Positions 55,936-64,000 of a stretch of 64,000 bases of DNA are shown piece after piece. This DNA comes from Leucobacter zeae. GTDB taxonomy: Bacteria > Actinomycetota > Actinomycetes > Actinomycetales > Microbacteriaceae. The stretch spans positions 1,385,162 through 1,449,161 of the forward strand of contig NZ_QYAB01000001.1 in the NCBI RefSeq assembly GCF_016758175.1. The letters are read 5' to 3'. The notes below the pieces were generated by a model, which did no database searches, was not told the DNA's origin, and saw nothing but the letters and a program-made list of their open reading frames with translations. The translations under genes and the position numbers were made by a program. Position 1 is the stretch's first letter. The number at the start of each line of letters is the position of its first letter.

Positions 55936-56507
55936 CCACCGCCCACCTCGCCCTCATCGCCGTCGACCTCGTCGCGGCCCTGATCCTGACCTTCGCCCTG
56001 TACTTCCCGCGCCACCGCAGGCGCGACCTCGTCGTCGCCTTCCTGGGCGTCAACGTCGGAGTCCTCGCGGTGACGAGCGTGCTCGGCTCCACCGAGATCG
56101 CCGCGGGGCTCGGGCTCGGGCTGTTCGGTGTGCTGTCGATCATCCGCCTCCGTTCCTCCGAGATCTCCCAGCGCGAGGTGGCGTACTACTTCGCCGCACT
56201 CGCGATGGGGCTCATCGGCGGCCTGTCCCCGGCGAGCTCCCCGCTTCCGGCGCTCCTGATCGCGCTCATCCTCATCGTCATGTGGGCGGCGGACCATCCC
56301 GCGCTGCTCAGCCGGAACCGGCATCAGCTGGTGCGGCTCGACCGGGGTCTCAGCGATGAGGACGAGCTGCGCGGTGAACTCGAACGGCGGCTCGGCGGTC
56401 GCATCACCGCGTTCACCGTGCAGGACCTCGACTTCGTGAACGACACCACGCTCGTCGATGTCCGGTACCGCCTGCCCCGCGAGGCGTCCGTGCGGAGCCT
56501 CGCATGA
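55932..56507 (+). CDS. DUF4956 membrane protein
   Basis: 191 residues. Four hydrophobic segments (about 4-24, 33-53, 56-80 with the conserved loop FGVLSIIRLRSSEISQREVAY, and 95-120). A cytoplasmic C-terminal tail (about 125-191) of ferredoxin-like composition ends DTTLVDVRYRLP. DUF4956 proteins are commonly encoded next to VTC-type polyphosphate polymerases, as here. Possibly the membrane partner or channel for the polymer; inference. ATG overlaps the preceding stop after an AGGAG site. The VTC gene overlaps its stop. Confidence 0.9.
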   Translation: MTTAHLALIAVDLVAALILTFALYFPRHRRRDLVVAFLGVNVGVLAVTSVLGSTEIAAGLGLGLFGVLSIIRLRSSEISQREVAYYFAALAMGLIGGLSPASSPLPALLIALILIVMWAADHPALLSRNRHQLVRLDRGLSDEDELRGELERRLGGRITAFTVQDLDFVNDTTLVDVRYRLPREASVRSLA

Positions 56508-57334
56508 GCGCCCTGCTGACCGAGGCGCTCGGCGGTCTCGCAGCGGTCGGCCTCGACGAGCTGAACGCGCGCGCCGAGCTGCTCACGCGCGTCGATCGGA
56601 AGTACCTGGTGCCCGTCACCGCGGCGGTCGACGGGCTGGAGGCGATGCGCGGCACCGCGCGTGCGCTCGACTTCGGTGCCGCGCGCTCGCCGCGCTACTC
56701 CTCGGTGTACTTCGACACCCCCGACCGGCTGAGCTACCGCCTCGCGGCGCAGGCGAGGCGGCGGCGGTTCAAGGTGCGCACCCGCTGCTACGAGGACACC
56801 GGCACCGCCTACCTCGAGATGAAGACGAAGGGCGGTCGCGGCGCGACGGTCAAGGAGCGGATGGAGATCGATCCGGGGGACGTCGCGCGCTTGACGGGGG
56901 CGGGCGGCGCGTACGTCTCGGAGGCGCTCGAGACGATCGGCTACGACCCGGGGCTCCGCGACGCGCTGCGGCCGGCGCTCGTCACCCGCTACCGCCGGGC
57001 CACGCTCCTCCTCCCCGACGACAGCCGGGCCACCGTGGATACCGACCTCGAATGGATCGATCCCATGGGGCGCTCGCTCACGCTGCCGGGATTCACGATC
57101 CTCGAGTCGAAATCCGCTGGGCGCGCGTCCGCCGTCGATCGCTGGCTCTGGCGCCGCGGCATCCGCCCGCAGAGCATCAGTAAGTTCGGCACGGGGCTCG
57201 CCGCGCTGCACCCCGAACTGCCCGGCAACAAGTGGCACCGGCTCATCGAGGGGCCGTTCGCGCAGGCGCCCCGCGTCTCCCCGGCCCCGTCGACCCGCCG
57301 CCTCCCGATCCACCGATCCACCCGTACCTCCTGA
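56504..57334 (+). CDS. VTC-domain polyphosphate polymerase
   Basis: 276 residues with the CYTH/VTC tunnel fold, related to the catalytic domain of yeast Vtc4. Basic and acidic tunnel residues are visible: RVDRKYLVP (about 29-37), YFDTPDRLSYR (about 70-80), RRRFKVRTRCY (about 87-97), LEMKTKGGRGATVKER (about 106-121), VTRYRRATLLLPD (about 163-175), DTDLEW (about 182-187) and ILESKSAGR (about 201-209). Predicted to make polyphosphate from ATP in the cytoplasm. It lacks an SPX domain, as bacterial forms do. Overlaps DUF4956 by four bases. Confidence 0.9.
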   Translation: MSALLTEALGGLAAVGLDELNARAELLTRVDRKYLVPVTAAVDGLEAMRGTARALDFGAARSPRYSSVYFDTPDRLSYRLAAQARRRRFKVRTRCYEDTGTAYLEMKTKGGRGATVKERMEIDPGDVARLTGAGGAYVSEALETIGYDPGLRDALRPALVTRYRRATLLLPDDSRATVDTDLEWIDPMGRSLTLPGFTILESKSAGRASAVDRWLWRRGIRPQSISKFGTGLAALHPELPGNKWHRLIEGPFAQAPRVSPAPSTRRLPIHRSTRTS

Positions 57335-57346
57335 AAGGGGAACCCC

Positions 57347-58756
57347 ATGCACACACTCGGACGCACCCGGCTCGCGGCGATCGCCGCGGTGGCCCTCACC
57401 GGAACGCTCCTCGCGGGATGCTCCGCGGTCTCCGCGGGCGACGCCGCAGCGCAGGCGACCTCGACGGCCGCGGCGAGCGCCGTCACCGGAGACCTCGCAC
57501 CAGAGTCGGTGCTCGGCGACAACACCGAGGCGTCGACTCTGGGCGACGACGAGTGGGACGCGGCGGACGCCGTCGCCGTGCGGCTCGACGGCGGCGACGC
57601 GACGACGGACGGCGCCGGCGTCGAGGTCGCGACCGGCACGATCACGATCACCGACGCCGGCGTCTACCGCCTGAGCGGCGACTTCGACGGGCAGGTCTCC
57701 GTGCAGGCCCCCGACGACGCGGAGGTGGTGCTGATCCTCGACGGCGCGACGATCACGAACGCGGACGGGGCCGCGATCGACATCGTGACGGCGGGCGACG
57801 CCGCGATCCACCTCGCAGACGGCAGCAGGAACGCCGTGACCGACGCCGAGTCCTACGCGGACGACGCGACGGCGAGCGCGGCGATCGCCGCCGACGCCGA
57901 TCTGACGATCTCGGGAACCGGCGCACTCGTCGTGAACGGCCGTGGAAACGACGGGATCTCCTCGACCGACGACCTCGTCGTCCTCTCGGGCGACGTCACC
58001 GTCACCGCGGCGGACGACGCGCTGCGCGGGAAGGACGCGCTCGTCATCGCCGGAGGGGACCTCGACCTCACCGCGACGGGCGGAGACGGGCTGAAGAGCG
58101 ACCAGGAGGACGACGAGGCGCGCGGATACGTGCTCGTGTCCGGCGGGAGCATCGGGATCACCGCTGGGGACGACGGCGTTCAGGCGCAGACGGACGCGGT
58201 CGTCACCGGCGGCGAGCTCACCGTCTCCGCTGCCGACGACGGCGTGAAGGCCGAGCAGATCGTCTCGGTCGGGGGCGGCCGGATCACGGTGACCGCCTCC
58301 ACCGAGGCGATGGAGGCGGTCGACGTCGCCGTCTTCGACGGGGTCCTCTCGCTCACCGCCTCCGATGACGGGATCAACGCCGCCGGTCTCAACGCGGGCG
58401 GTGCCGAGCGCGAGACCGACACCGGGGAGCGGCTCGAGGTGTCGGGCGGGGAACTGGTGATCGTCGCCGGGAAGGACGGGCTCGACTCGAACGGGGCGAT
58501 CTCGGTGACCGGAGGGACGCTGACCATCACGAGCGCGGACAACGGCGGAGACGCCCCGCTCGACGCGAACGGCACGGTCGCCGTGGCCGACGGCGTGGAG
58601 ATCACCGCGAACGGCGCCGCATACGATCCGACGGCGGCCCGGCGCGGCCCGGGCGGGTTCGGCGCCTCCGGCGGCGGGATGCCGGATGGCGGGGCGCCTG
58701 GCGGGGCGCCGGAGGGCCGTCCCGGCGGCGGAACCGAGGGCACCGCTGGCGCCTGA
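57347..58756 (+). CDS. DUF4353 (carbohydrate-binding-like) lipoprotein
   Basis: 469 residues. Lipoprotein signal with lipobox LLAGC (Cys about 25). The mature protein is built from repeating beta-rich units of DUF4353 type: YRLSGDFDGQVSV, AEVVLILDGATITNADGAAI, then runs of GDDGVQAQ, ADDGVKAE, SDDGINA and GKDGLDSNG, which suggest a calcium-rich beta-helix. Gly/Pro-rich tail. Highly acidic. In many Gram-positives DUF4353 genes accompany VTC and DUF4956 genes, often with a CotH kinase, absent here. Probably anchored on the outer face of the membrane, binding polysaccharide or ions. AAAGGGG site before ATG. Confidence 0.88.
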   Translation: MHTLGRTRLAAIAAVALTGTLLAGCSAVSAGDAAAQATSTAAASAVTGDLAPESVLGDNTEASTLGDDEWDAADAVAVRLDGGDATTDGAGVEVATGTITITDAGVYRLSGDFDGQVSVQAPDDAEVVLILDGATITNADGAAIDIVTAGDAAIHLADGSRNAVTDAESYADDATASAAIAADADLTISGTGALVVNGRGNDGISSTDDLVVLSGDVTVTAADDALRGKDALVIAGGDLDLTATGGDGLKSDQEDDEARGYVLVSGGSIGITAGDDGVQAQTDAVVTGGELTVSAADDGVKAEQIVSVGGGRITVTASTEAMEAVDVAVFDGVLSLTASDDGINAAGLNAGGAERETDTGERLEVSGGELVIVAGKDGLDSNGAISVTGGTLTITSADNGGDAPLDANGTVAVADGVEITANGAAYDPTAARRGPGGFGASGGGMPDGGAPGGAPEGRPGGGTEGTAGA

Positions 58757-58793
58757 CGGCAGCGCGCGCGAGCCGTGACCCCGGTGCGCTCGG

Positions 58794-58799
58794 TAGACT
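58794..58799 (+). promoter_or_regulatory. -10 hexamer of dapF, leaderless spacing
   Basis: TAGACT ends six bases before the ATG at 58806. Confidence 0.55.
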
Positions 58800-58805
58800 G
58801 GGGCC

Positions 58806-59699
58806 ATGGCGACGCTCGCATTCACCAAGGGACACGGCACCGGAAACGACTTCGTGCTCTTCACCGATCCCGAGGGGGAGCGCCCGCTGTCCCCGGATCA
58901 GATCCGCTTCCTCTGCGACCGCAGATTCGGGATCGGCGCCGATGGCGTGATCCGCGCGGTGCGTTCCCGCGCGATCCCCGAGGGCGCCGCGGTACTCGCG
59001 GAGGAGCCCGAAGCCGAGTGGTTCATGGACTACTGGAACGCCGACGGCACCCCCGCCGAGATGTGCGGCAACGGGATCAGGGTCTATGCGCACTATCTCA
59101 TCGGCGAGGGACTCGTCGCGCCCGGCGGCATCGACGCCGGCGCTGACACGCTTCCCATCGGGACCCGCTCGGGCGTCAAGGACGTGATCGCCGGCGCCTC
59201 GGGCTACACCGTCGACCTCGGCCGCTGGCGTCTCGCGCCGGAGCGCCTCGTCGCGGCGCACGGCCTCGACGTGGCGCGTCCGGGCCTCGGGATCGACCTC
59301 GGTAACCCGCACGTCGTGACGGCGCTCGCGCACGCGGGCGAGCTCGAGGGCATCGACCTGCACGCGGCGCCCGCGCTCGATCCGGCTCCTGCGGAGGGGG
59401 CGAACGTCGAGTTCGTGGTGCCCGAGGAGCCGCTCGTGCAGAACGGTGTCGCGCGCATCCGCATGCGCGTGCACGAGCGCGGCTCGGGCGAGACGCTCTC
59501 GTGCGGCACCGGCACCGCCGCTGCCGCGCTCGCGTTCCGGCACTGGGGCGGGGAAGGGATGCCGAACAGCTGGAGCATCGAGGTGCCCGGCGGGAGGCTC
59601 GGGGTGCGCATGTTCGCGACCGAGGAGGGCGAGCACGTCTCGCTGAGCGGACCCGCGGAGCTCGTGTACACGGGCACGATCGAGCTGCCCGAGGCCTAG
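58806..59699 (+). CDS. dapF: Diaminopimelate epimerase
   Basis: Interconverts LL- and meso-diaminopimelate, the last step before lysine. 297 residues. Two catalytic cysteines: [12 protein letters not shown] (Cys about 87) and [14 protein letters not shown] (Cys about 232). [11 protein letters not shown] (about 9-19) and [13 protein letters not shown] (about 38-50) are family motifs. Third dap gene in this window, after dapB and dapA. Its position between miaA and hflX is normal for actinobacteria; here four-gene and two-gene modules separate it from miaA. Confidence 0.96.
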   Translation: MATLAFTKGHGTGNDFVLFTDPEGERPLSPDQIRFLCDRRFGIGADGVIRAVRSRAIPEGAAVLAEEPEAEWFMDYWNADGTPAEMCGNGIRVYAHYLIGEGLVAPGGIDAGADTLPIGTRSGVKDVIAGASGYTVDLGRWRLAPERLVAAHGLDVARPGLGIDLGNPHVVTALAHAGELEGIDLHAAPALDPAPAEGANVEFVVPEEPLVQNGVARIRMRVHERGSGETLSCGTGTAAAALAFRHWGGEGMPNSWSIEVPGGRLGVRMFATEEGEHVSLSGPAELVYTGTIELPEA

Positions 59700-59710
59700 C
59701 CGCCCGTCCG

Positions 59711-59745
59711 CCGTCGCGACGCACGAGGCGTCCCGGACGCGACGG
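59711..59745 (+). terminator. Possible bidirectional terminator between dapF and the methyltransferase
   Basis: Arms CCGTCGCG (59711-59718) and CGCGACGG (59738-59745). It lies between two converging genes. Confidence 0.45.
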
Positions 59746-59751
59746 TCGGGA

Positions 59752-60360
59752 TCAGGGGCGCACGGCGCCGATCACGTGGAAGCCCTTGTCGCGCGCGACG
59801 CGGTCGACCTCGAGATAAGGGAACTCGGCAGCGATCCACCGCTGCAGCGAGTCGGCGCCCAGATGCTTCGCCACCACGAGGTTGGCGATCCCGCCCTCGG
59901 CGAGGCGGGGGAGCCAGAGCGCCAACAGCGCGTGGAGCGCCTCCTTGCCGATGCGGATCGGGGGGTTGGAGCGGATCTCTCCGAACACGAGGTCCGCTGG
60001 CACGTCCTCCGGCGCCGCCACCCGCACGCGGGCGAGCCCGAGGCGCTCCGCGTTGCGCGCGGTGAGCGCTCGCGACCGTTCGTTCACATCGACCGCCCAG
60101 ATCTCGCGGTCGGGGTGCTCGAGCGCCGCGGCGAGCGCGATGGGCCCCCAACCGCAGCCCAGGTCGAGGATCGGGCCCTCGGTGTCGTTCCTGAACCGGG
60201 CGAGGGTGCGCAGCAGGATCTCGGTGCCCCGGTCGAGGTGCTCGGGGCTGAACACCCCGCCGGCAGTCACGACCGTTCGCGGGGCTCCAGCGAGTTCGAC
60301 CTCGATCTCGCGGGGCCGGAGGTCGCCGGCCGGGGTCTCGGAGAAGTAGTGCTGGTTCAC
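59752..60360 (-). CDS. RsmC-like class I methyltransferase
   Basis: 202 residues, the small MTS-domain form related to 16S rRNA guanine-N2 methyltransferase RsmC. SAM-binding motif DLGCGWGPIALAAA (about 66-79), acidic loop VDVNERS and the catalytic NPP motif in SNPPIRIGKEALHA (about 129-142). The N-terminal half (FSETPAGDLRPREIEV) matches the single-domain actinobacterial members. GTG start; GATACT ends six bases upstream, suggesting a leaderless mRNA. Divergent from hflX. Confidence 0.9.
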   Translation of the reverse strand: MNQHYFSETPAGDLRPREIEVELAGAPRTVVTAGGVFSPEHLDRGTEILLRTLARFRNDTEGPILDLGCGWGPIALAAALEHPDREIWAVDVNERSRALTARNAERLGLARVRVAAPEDVPADLVFGEIRSNPPIRIGKEALHALLALWLPRLAEGGIANLVVAKHLGADSLQRWIAAEFPYLEVDRVARDKGFHVIGAVRP

Positions 60361-60366
60361 CCCTCC

Positions 60367-60372
60367 AGTATC
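60367..60372 (-). promoter_or_regulatory. Possible -10, leaderless spacing
   Basis: GATACT on the minus strand, six bases from the GTG at 60360. It departs from TANNNT at the first position. Confidence 0.3.
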
Positions 60373-60461
60373 CCAGCCGCGCGGCGCCGCCCGCCGCGAG
60401 ACGCACCCGCTTCCGGGGTGCGCCCCTGGCGAACGCCCCGCACCGCGAGCCGCGCGCGACG

Positions 60462-60467
60462 TACACT
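60462..60467 (+). promoter_or_regulatory. Putative -10 of hflX
   Basis: TACACT, nine bases before the ATG at 60477, with GGAGG in between. Confidence 0.4.
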
Positions 60468-60476
60468 GGAGGCCAG

Positions 60477-62138
60477 ATGACGAAACGCTTCTCAGACGAT
60501 GCAGAACCCGCGACCGATGACGCCGTCGATGCCGACGGTGCGATGACCGGCGGGAACGACGATCCGCTCGAGCGGGTGCTCGCGCGCGCCGCCGGAGCCG
60601 GGTCGGCGACCGTGATCCACGGCGACGACGCTGCGATCCAGGGCGACGAGGATGCCGGATTCTCCCGCATCGGCCGCTCGGACCTGCTGTCGGGCGCCCA
60701 GGCGCTCGGCGACGACGCTCACGACGCCGTCGACGGCGGCCTCGATCTCATCCACCTCGAACGCGACGCCCGCTCCTCGTTGAAGCGCGTGGCGGGTCTG
60801 TCGACGGAGCTCGAGGACGTCACCGAGGTCGAGTACCGGCAGCTGCGCCTCGAGAACGCCGTGCTGATCGGCATCTACTCGCGTTCGGGCCAAACCGGCC
60901 TCGAGGATGCTGAGAACTCGCTGCGCGAGCTCGCCGCGCTCGCGGAGACCGCGGGGGCCACGGTGCTCGACGGACTGCTGCAGCGGCGCGCGAACCCCGA
61001 TCCGGCCACCTATCTCGGCAAGGGCAAGGCCCAGGAGCTCGCCGAGCTCGTCGCCGCGGTCGGGGCCGACACGGTCGTGGCCGACACCGAGCTGGCGCCG
61101 AGCCAGCGCCGCGCGCTCGAGGACGTCGTCAAGGTGAAGGTGATCGACCGCACCGCGGTGATCCTCGACATCTTCAGCCAGCACGCCAAGAGCCGCGAGG
61201 GCAAGGCCCAGGTCGAGCTCGCGCAGCTGCAGTACCTGCTGCCGCGTCTGCGCGGCTGGGGCGAGTCGATGTCGCGCCAGGCGGGCGGCCAGGTCGGCGC
61301 GGGCGGGGCTGGCGGCGCGGGCATGGGCTCCCGCGGCCCTGGCGAGACGAAGATCGAGCTCGACCGGCGCAAGATCCACACCCGGATGGCGAAGCTGCGC
61401 AAGCAGATCGCGGGGTTCGCCCCGGCGCGCGACGCCAAGCGGGCCAACCGCAAGCGGGGTGAAGTGCCGTCGGTCGCGATCGCCGGCTACACCAACGCCG
61501 GCAAGTCGAGCCTGCTCAACCGGCTCACCGGCACGCAGGAGCTCGTGCAGAACCAGCTCTTCGCGACCCTCGACACTGCGGTCCGCCACGCGGAGACCGA
61601 TGACGGCCGCACGTTCACCTACGCCGACACGGTCGGGTTCGTCCGCAACCTGCCGCATCAGCTCGTCGAAGCGTTCCGCTCGACCTTCGAGGAGGTGGGC
61701 GAGGCCGACGTGATCCTGCACGTGGTCGACGGCTCGCACCCCGAGCCGGAGGCGCAGTTGCGCACGGTGCGCGAGGTCATCGCCGAGGTCGACGCCCAGG
61801 GGATCCCCGAGCTCGTGGCGTTCAACAAGGCCGACCTCATCGACGAGTCGCGCAGGCTCGTGCTCCACGGGCTCGTGCCCGACGCCGTGTTCGTGTCCGC
61901 GCGCACGGGGGAGGGGATCGAGGAGCTGCGTCGCCGCGTCGACGCGGCGCTGCCCGTGCCGGACCAGGAGGTCACGGTCGTGGTGCCGTACGACCGGGGC
62001 GATCTCGTCGCGGAACTGCACGAGCGCAACCGCGTGCTCGAGACGGAGTACGCGGAGGACGGCACGCGCGTGCGCGCGTACGTGACCCCCGAGATGCACG
62101 CGAAGCTGGCACGCCTGCTCGACGGGACGCTGTCGTAA
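60477..62138 (+). CDS. hflX: Ribosome-associated GTPase HflX
   Basis: Binds the 50S subunit and rescues or splits stalled ribosomes. 553 residues. An acidic N-terminal extension (1-110) is typical of actinobacteria. The HflX domain (about 115-330) has NPDPATYLGKGKAQELAELV (about 172-191) and GRGPGETK-like GSRGPGETKIELDRR (about 283-297). The G domain has G1 GYTNAGKSS (about 337-345), G3 DTVGFVRNLP (about 382-391) and G4 NKAD (about 447-450). Downstream lie 20-base-phased direct repeats and metE. Confidence 0.96.
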   Translation: MTKRFSDDAEPATDDAVDADGAMTGGNDDPLERVLARAAGAGSATVIHGDDAAIQGDEDAGFSRIGRSDLLSGAQALGDDAHDAVDGGLDLIHLERDARSSLKRVAGLSTELEDVTEVEYRQLRLENAVLIGIYSRSGQTGLEDAENSLRELAALAETAGATVLDGLLQRRANPDPATYLGKGKAQELAELVAAVGADTVVADTELAPSQRRALEDVVKVKVIDRTAVILDIFSQHAKSREGKAQVELAQLQYLLPRLRGWGESMSRQAGGQVGAGGAGGAGMGSRGPGETKIELDRRKIHTRMAKLRKQIAGFAPARDAKRANRKRGEVPSVAIAGYTNAGKSSLLNRLTGTQELVQNQLFATLDTAVRHAETDDGRTFTYADTVGFVRNLPHQLVEAFRSTFEEVGEADVILHVVDGSHPEPEAQLRTVREVIAEVDAQGIPELVAFNKADLIDESRRLVLHGLVPDAVFVSARTGEGIEELRRRVDAALPVPDQEVTVVVPYDRGDLVAELHERNRVLETEYAEDGTRVRAYVTPEMHAKLARLLDGTLS

Positions 62139-62164
62139 CACTTCACCACACGCCGTAACACTTC
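62134..62164 (+). promoter_or_regulatory. Two direct repeats upstream of metE, possible operator
   Basis: CGTAACACTTC at 62134-62144 and again at 62154-62164, identical and exactly 20 bases apart (two helical turns). The first copy overlaps the hflX stop codon. A candidate metE -10 (TAGCTT) is at 62212-62217. No cobalamin or SAM riboswitch is recognisable in 62139-62276. Confidence 0.45.
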
Positions 62165-62276
62165 GTAGTTCATACGGAGCAATATCCGGGTGCCGACGGC
62201 CGGCATCGGGCTAGCTTGAGGGACGTCCGGCGATCACCGCCGCGCACCCGAGACGCACCCGAACCGAAGGACCCGC

Positions 62277-64000
62277 ATGACCGCGACGACTCTCCTGCCC
62301 CAGGCCACGATCCTCGGCTACCCCCGCATCGGAAGGAAGCGCGAGCTGAAGCGCGCTGTCGAGGCGTTCTGGAAGGGGCGCATCGACGAGGCGGAACTGC
62401 TCGAGTCGGCGCGCGCGCTGCGCGCCGCCACGCGCGCCCGCCTCGTCGAGCTCGGTCTGCCCGCTGCGGGCGGCGCCGTGCCCGAGAGCTTCAGCTTCTA
62501 CGACCAGGTGCTGGACGCGACTCTGGCACTCGGTGCGATCCCGCACCGCTTCGCGGACGTGGAGGGCGGGTCGCTCGCGACCTACTTCGCCCTCGCGCGC
62601 GGCGACGAGCGCCACCAGCCCCTCGAGATGACCAAGTGGTTCGACACCAACTACCACTACAGCGTGCCCGAGATCGACGAGCGGACCCCGTTCGCCGCGA
62701 ACCCGTCGGAGCTCGTCGCGCACCTGGCCGAGGCCAGGGAGCAGGGCATCGCCTCGCGCGCCCTCCTCGTCGGCCCGGTCACCTACCTGCTGCTCGCCAA
62801 GGCATCGGACGAGGCAGGCGACGGGTTCCGCCCGATCGACCGCCTCGACGAGGTCGTCGCCGTGTACGCGGAGCTGCTGTCCGCCGCGCGCGCCGCTGGG
62901 GCCGAGTGGATCCAGCTCGACGAGCCCGCGCTCGTCTCCGACTCGCTCGCGGTGCCGCGCGAGGAAGTGCTGGCGCTCGTCGAACGCGCGTACGCCGTCC
63001 TCGGCGGGGCGGCCGATCGTCCGGCGATCCTGCTCGCGGCGCCGTACGGCGACTCGTCCGCTGCGCTGGCGCGGCTCGGCGCGCTCCCGGTCGAGGCGGT
63101 GCAGGCGGATCTCGTGCGCGGCTTCGTGCCCCAGGAGGCGCTCGCTGACGGCAGCCTCGCCCGTGCCTTCGCCGGCACGCAGCTCGTCGCCGGCGTCGTG
63201 GACGGCCGCAACATCTGGCGCACCGACCTGCGCGCCGCGTTCGGCACCGTCGAGCGTCTGCACGCCGCAGGAATCTCGGCGGTGGTCGGCACCTCGAACA
63301 ACCTCCAGCACGTCCCGCACGACGTGGCCGACGAATCGAAGCTCGACGACCGGCTGCGCTCGTGGCTGGCGTTCGCCGACCAGAAGGTCGCGCAGGTCGC
63401 CGTGCTCGCGCGGGGCCTCGCCGAGGGAGCCGCGGCCATCGAGGCGGAGCTCGCGGAGACCGACCGCGTGCTCGCCGACCGCGCCGCCGCCCCGGGCGTC
63501 CGGGTGCCCGCCGTTCGCGACCGTGTCGCCGCAGTGACGGCCGAGGACCGCTCGCGGGCGTCCGAGGACGCCCGGCGCTCGGCGCAGGAGTCGCTCGGTA
63601 TCCCGCAGCTCGCGACGACGACCATCGGCTCCTTCCCGCAGACGAGCGAGATCCGGCGCGCTCGCGCCTCGTTCACGACGGGCGAGATCGACCAGGCGGC
63701 CTACGACGGCTTCCTGCGCGAGGAGATCGAGCGGGTGATCCGGCTGCAGGAGGAGATCGGGCTCGACGTGCTTGTGCACGGCGAGGCCGAGCGCAACGAC
63801 ATGGTGCAGTACTTCGCCGAGCACCTCGACGGATTCGCGGTCACCGAGAACGGCTGGGTGCAGTCCTACGGCACGCGCGCCACGCGGCCGTCGATCCTCT
63901 GGGGCGACGTCTCGCGCCCGGCCCCCATCACCGTCGCCTGGTCGGCGTACGCCCAGTCGCTCACCGACCGGCTCGTGAAGGGCATGCTCACGGGCCCCGT
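62277..64000 (+). CDS. metE: Cobalamin-independent methionine synthase, 5' part (3' end outside window)
   Basis: Transfers a methyl group from methyltetrahydrofolate polyglutamate to homocysteine. 574 complete codons are visible of a usual 750-780. N-terminal domain with GYPRIGRKRELKRAVEAFW (about 14-32), WFDTNYHYSVPE (about 121-132) and DEPALVSDSL (about 216-225). The C-terminal catalytic domain begins TTTIGSFPQTSEIRRAR (about 448-464) and contains VLVHGEAERNDMVQYFAEHL (about 497-516). The zinc-binding cysteine region lies beyond the window. ATG follows GAAGGA. hflX is 138 bases upstream on the same strand. Confidence 0.96.
   Translation, partial: MTATTLLPQATILGYPRIGRKRELKRAVEAFWKGRIDEAELLESARALRAATRARLVELGLPAAGGAVPESFSFYDQVLDATLALGAIPHRFADVEGGSLATYFALARGDERHQPLEMTKWFDTNYHYSVPEIDERTPFAANPSELVAHLAEAREQGIASRALLVGPVTYLLLAKASDEAGDGFRPIDRLDEVVAVYAELLSAARAAGAEWIQLDEPALVSDSLAVPREEVLALVERAYAVLGGAADRPAILLAAPYGDSSAALARLGALPVEAVQADLVRGFVPQEALADGSLARAFAGTQLVAGVVDGRNIWRTDLRAAFGTVERLHAAGISAVVGTSNNLQHVPHDVADESKLDDRLRSWLAFADQKVAQVAVLARGLAEGAAAIEAELAETDRVLADRAAAPGVRVPAVRDRVAAVTAEDRSRASEDARRSAQESLGIPQLATTTIGSFPQTSEIRRARASFTTGEIDQAAYDGFLREEIERVIRLQEEIGLDVLVHGEAERNDMVQYFAEHLDGFAVTENGWVQSYGTRATRPSILWGDVSRPAPITVAWSAYAQSLTDRLVKGMLTGP

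Noticed and set aside
62139-62276. Cobalamin or SAM riboswitch before metE
   Set aside because: The interval is too short for a cobalamin aptamer, and no conserved box of either class is visible.

Overview
This is a 64 kb stretch of a very GC-rich (around 70%) actinobacterial chromosome. The gene orders rnj-ftsK-pgsA-cinA-clgR-DUF3046-recA-recX-miaB-miaA-dapF-hflX and dapB-thyA-folA-dapA-rnj point to the family Microbacteriaceae, perhaps a Leucobacter-like organism. The genus is an inference from synteny and was not tested. No rRNA, tRNA, integrase, transposase or CRISPR array is visible, so this reads as core chromosome with cargo modules set between core genes.

Layout. 1-3349 (minus strand): 5' part of an HrpB-like RNA helicase, a frameshifted DUF418-type membrane acyltransferase gene, and a four-helix membrane protein. 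3445-5961: two small membrane proteins and serA. 6215-9555: an SRPBCC protein, a small membrane protein on the opposite strand, and pnp. 9764-17497: purine salvage and catabolism (NCS2 purine permease, two-subunit xanthine dehydrogenase, XdhC, guanine deaminase). 17602-18665: a thioredoxin-like/DUF4395 membrane pair, followed by a tandem-repeat plus palindrome element. 18882-27450: M16 peptidase, dapB, a TPR-like membrane protein, an APC permease, thyA, folA, dapA and rnj. 27454-31282: a FemAB-MurJ-FemAB cell-wall cassette. 31289-36853: JetA, JetB and JetC, a Wadjet/MksBEF-type SMC complex, without the JetD/MksG nuclease. 36922-42064: ftsK, a secreted-domain protein, pgsA and cinA. 42299-44523: a polar amino-acid ABC transporter with a binding-protein/permease fusion. 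44736-50297: clgR-like regulator, DUF3046, recA (with an SOS box), recX, miaB and miaA. 50317-53620: nucleoside deaminase, GNAT acetyltransferase, and a two-component system. 53753-58756: an operon of phosphodiester glycosidase, GT2/GtrA, DUF4956, VTC-type polyphosphate polymerase and a DUF4353 lipoprotein. 58806-64000: dapF, an RsmC-like methyltransferase, hflX and the 5' part of metE.

How the parts work together. Guanine is taken up, deaminated to xanthine and oxidised to urate by one contiguous set of genes. dapA, dapB and dapF are steps of diaminopimelate/lysine synthesis. thyA and folA form the thymidylate cycle. FemAB and MurJ proteins act on lipid II. The JetABC complex and the VTC/DUF4956/DUF4353 operon with its divergent two-component system are the least understood modules and the best candidates for new biology.

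A recurring regulatory signature is a TANNNT -10 hexamer ending 6-8 nt before the start codon. It occurs before about fourteen genes on both strands, which suggests leaderless mRNAs are common here. It was also used to choose several start codons.
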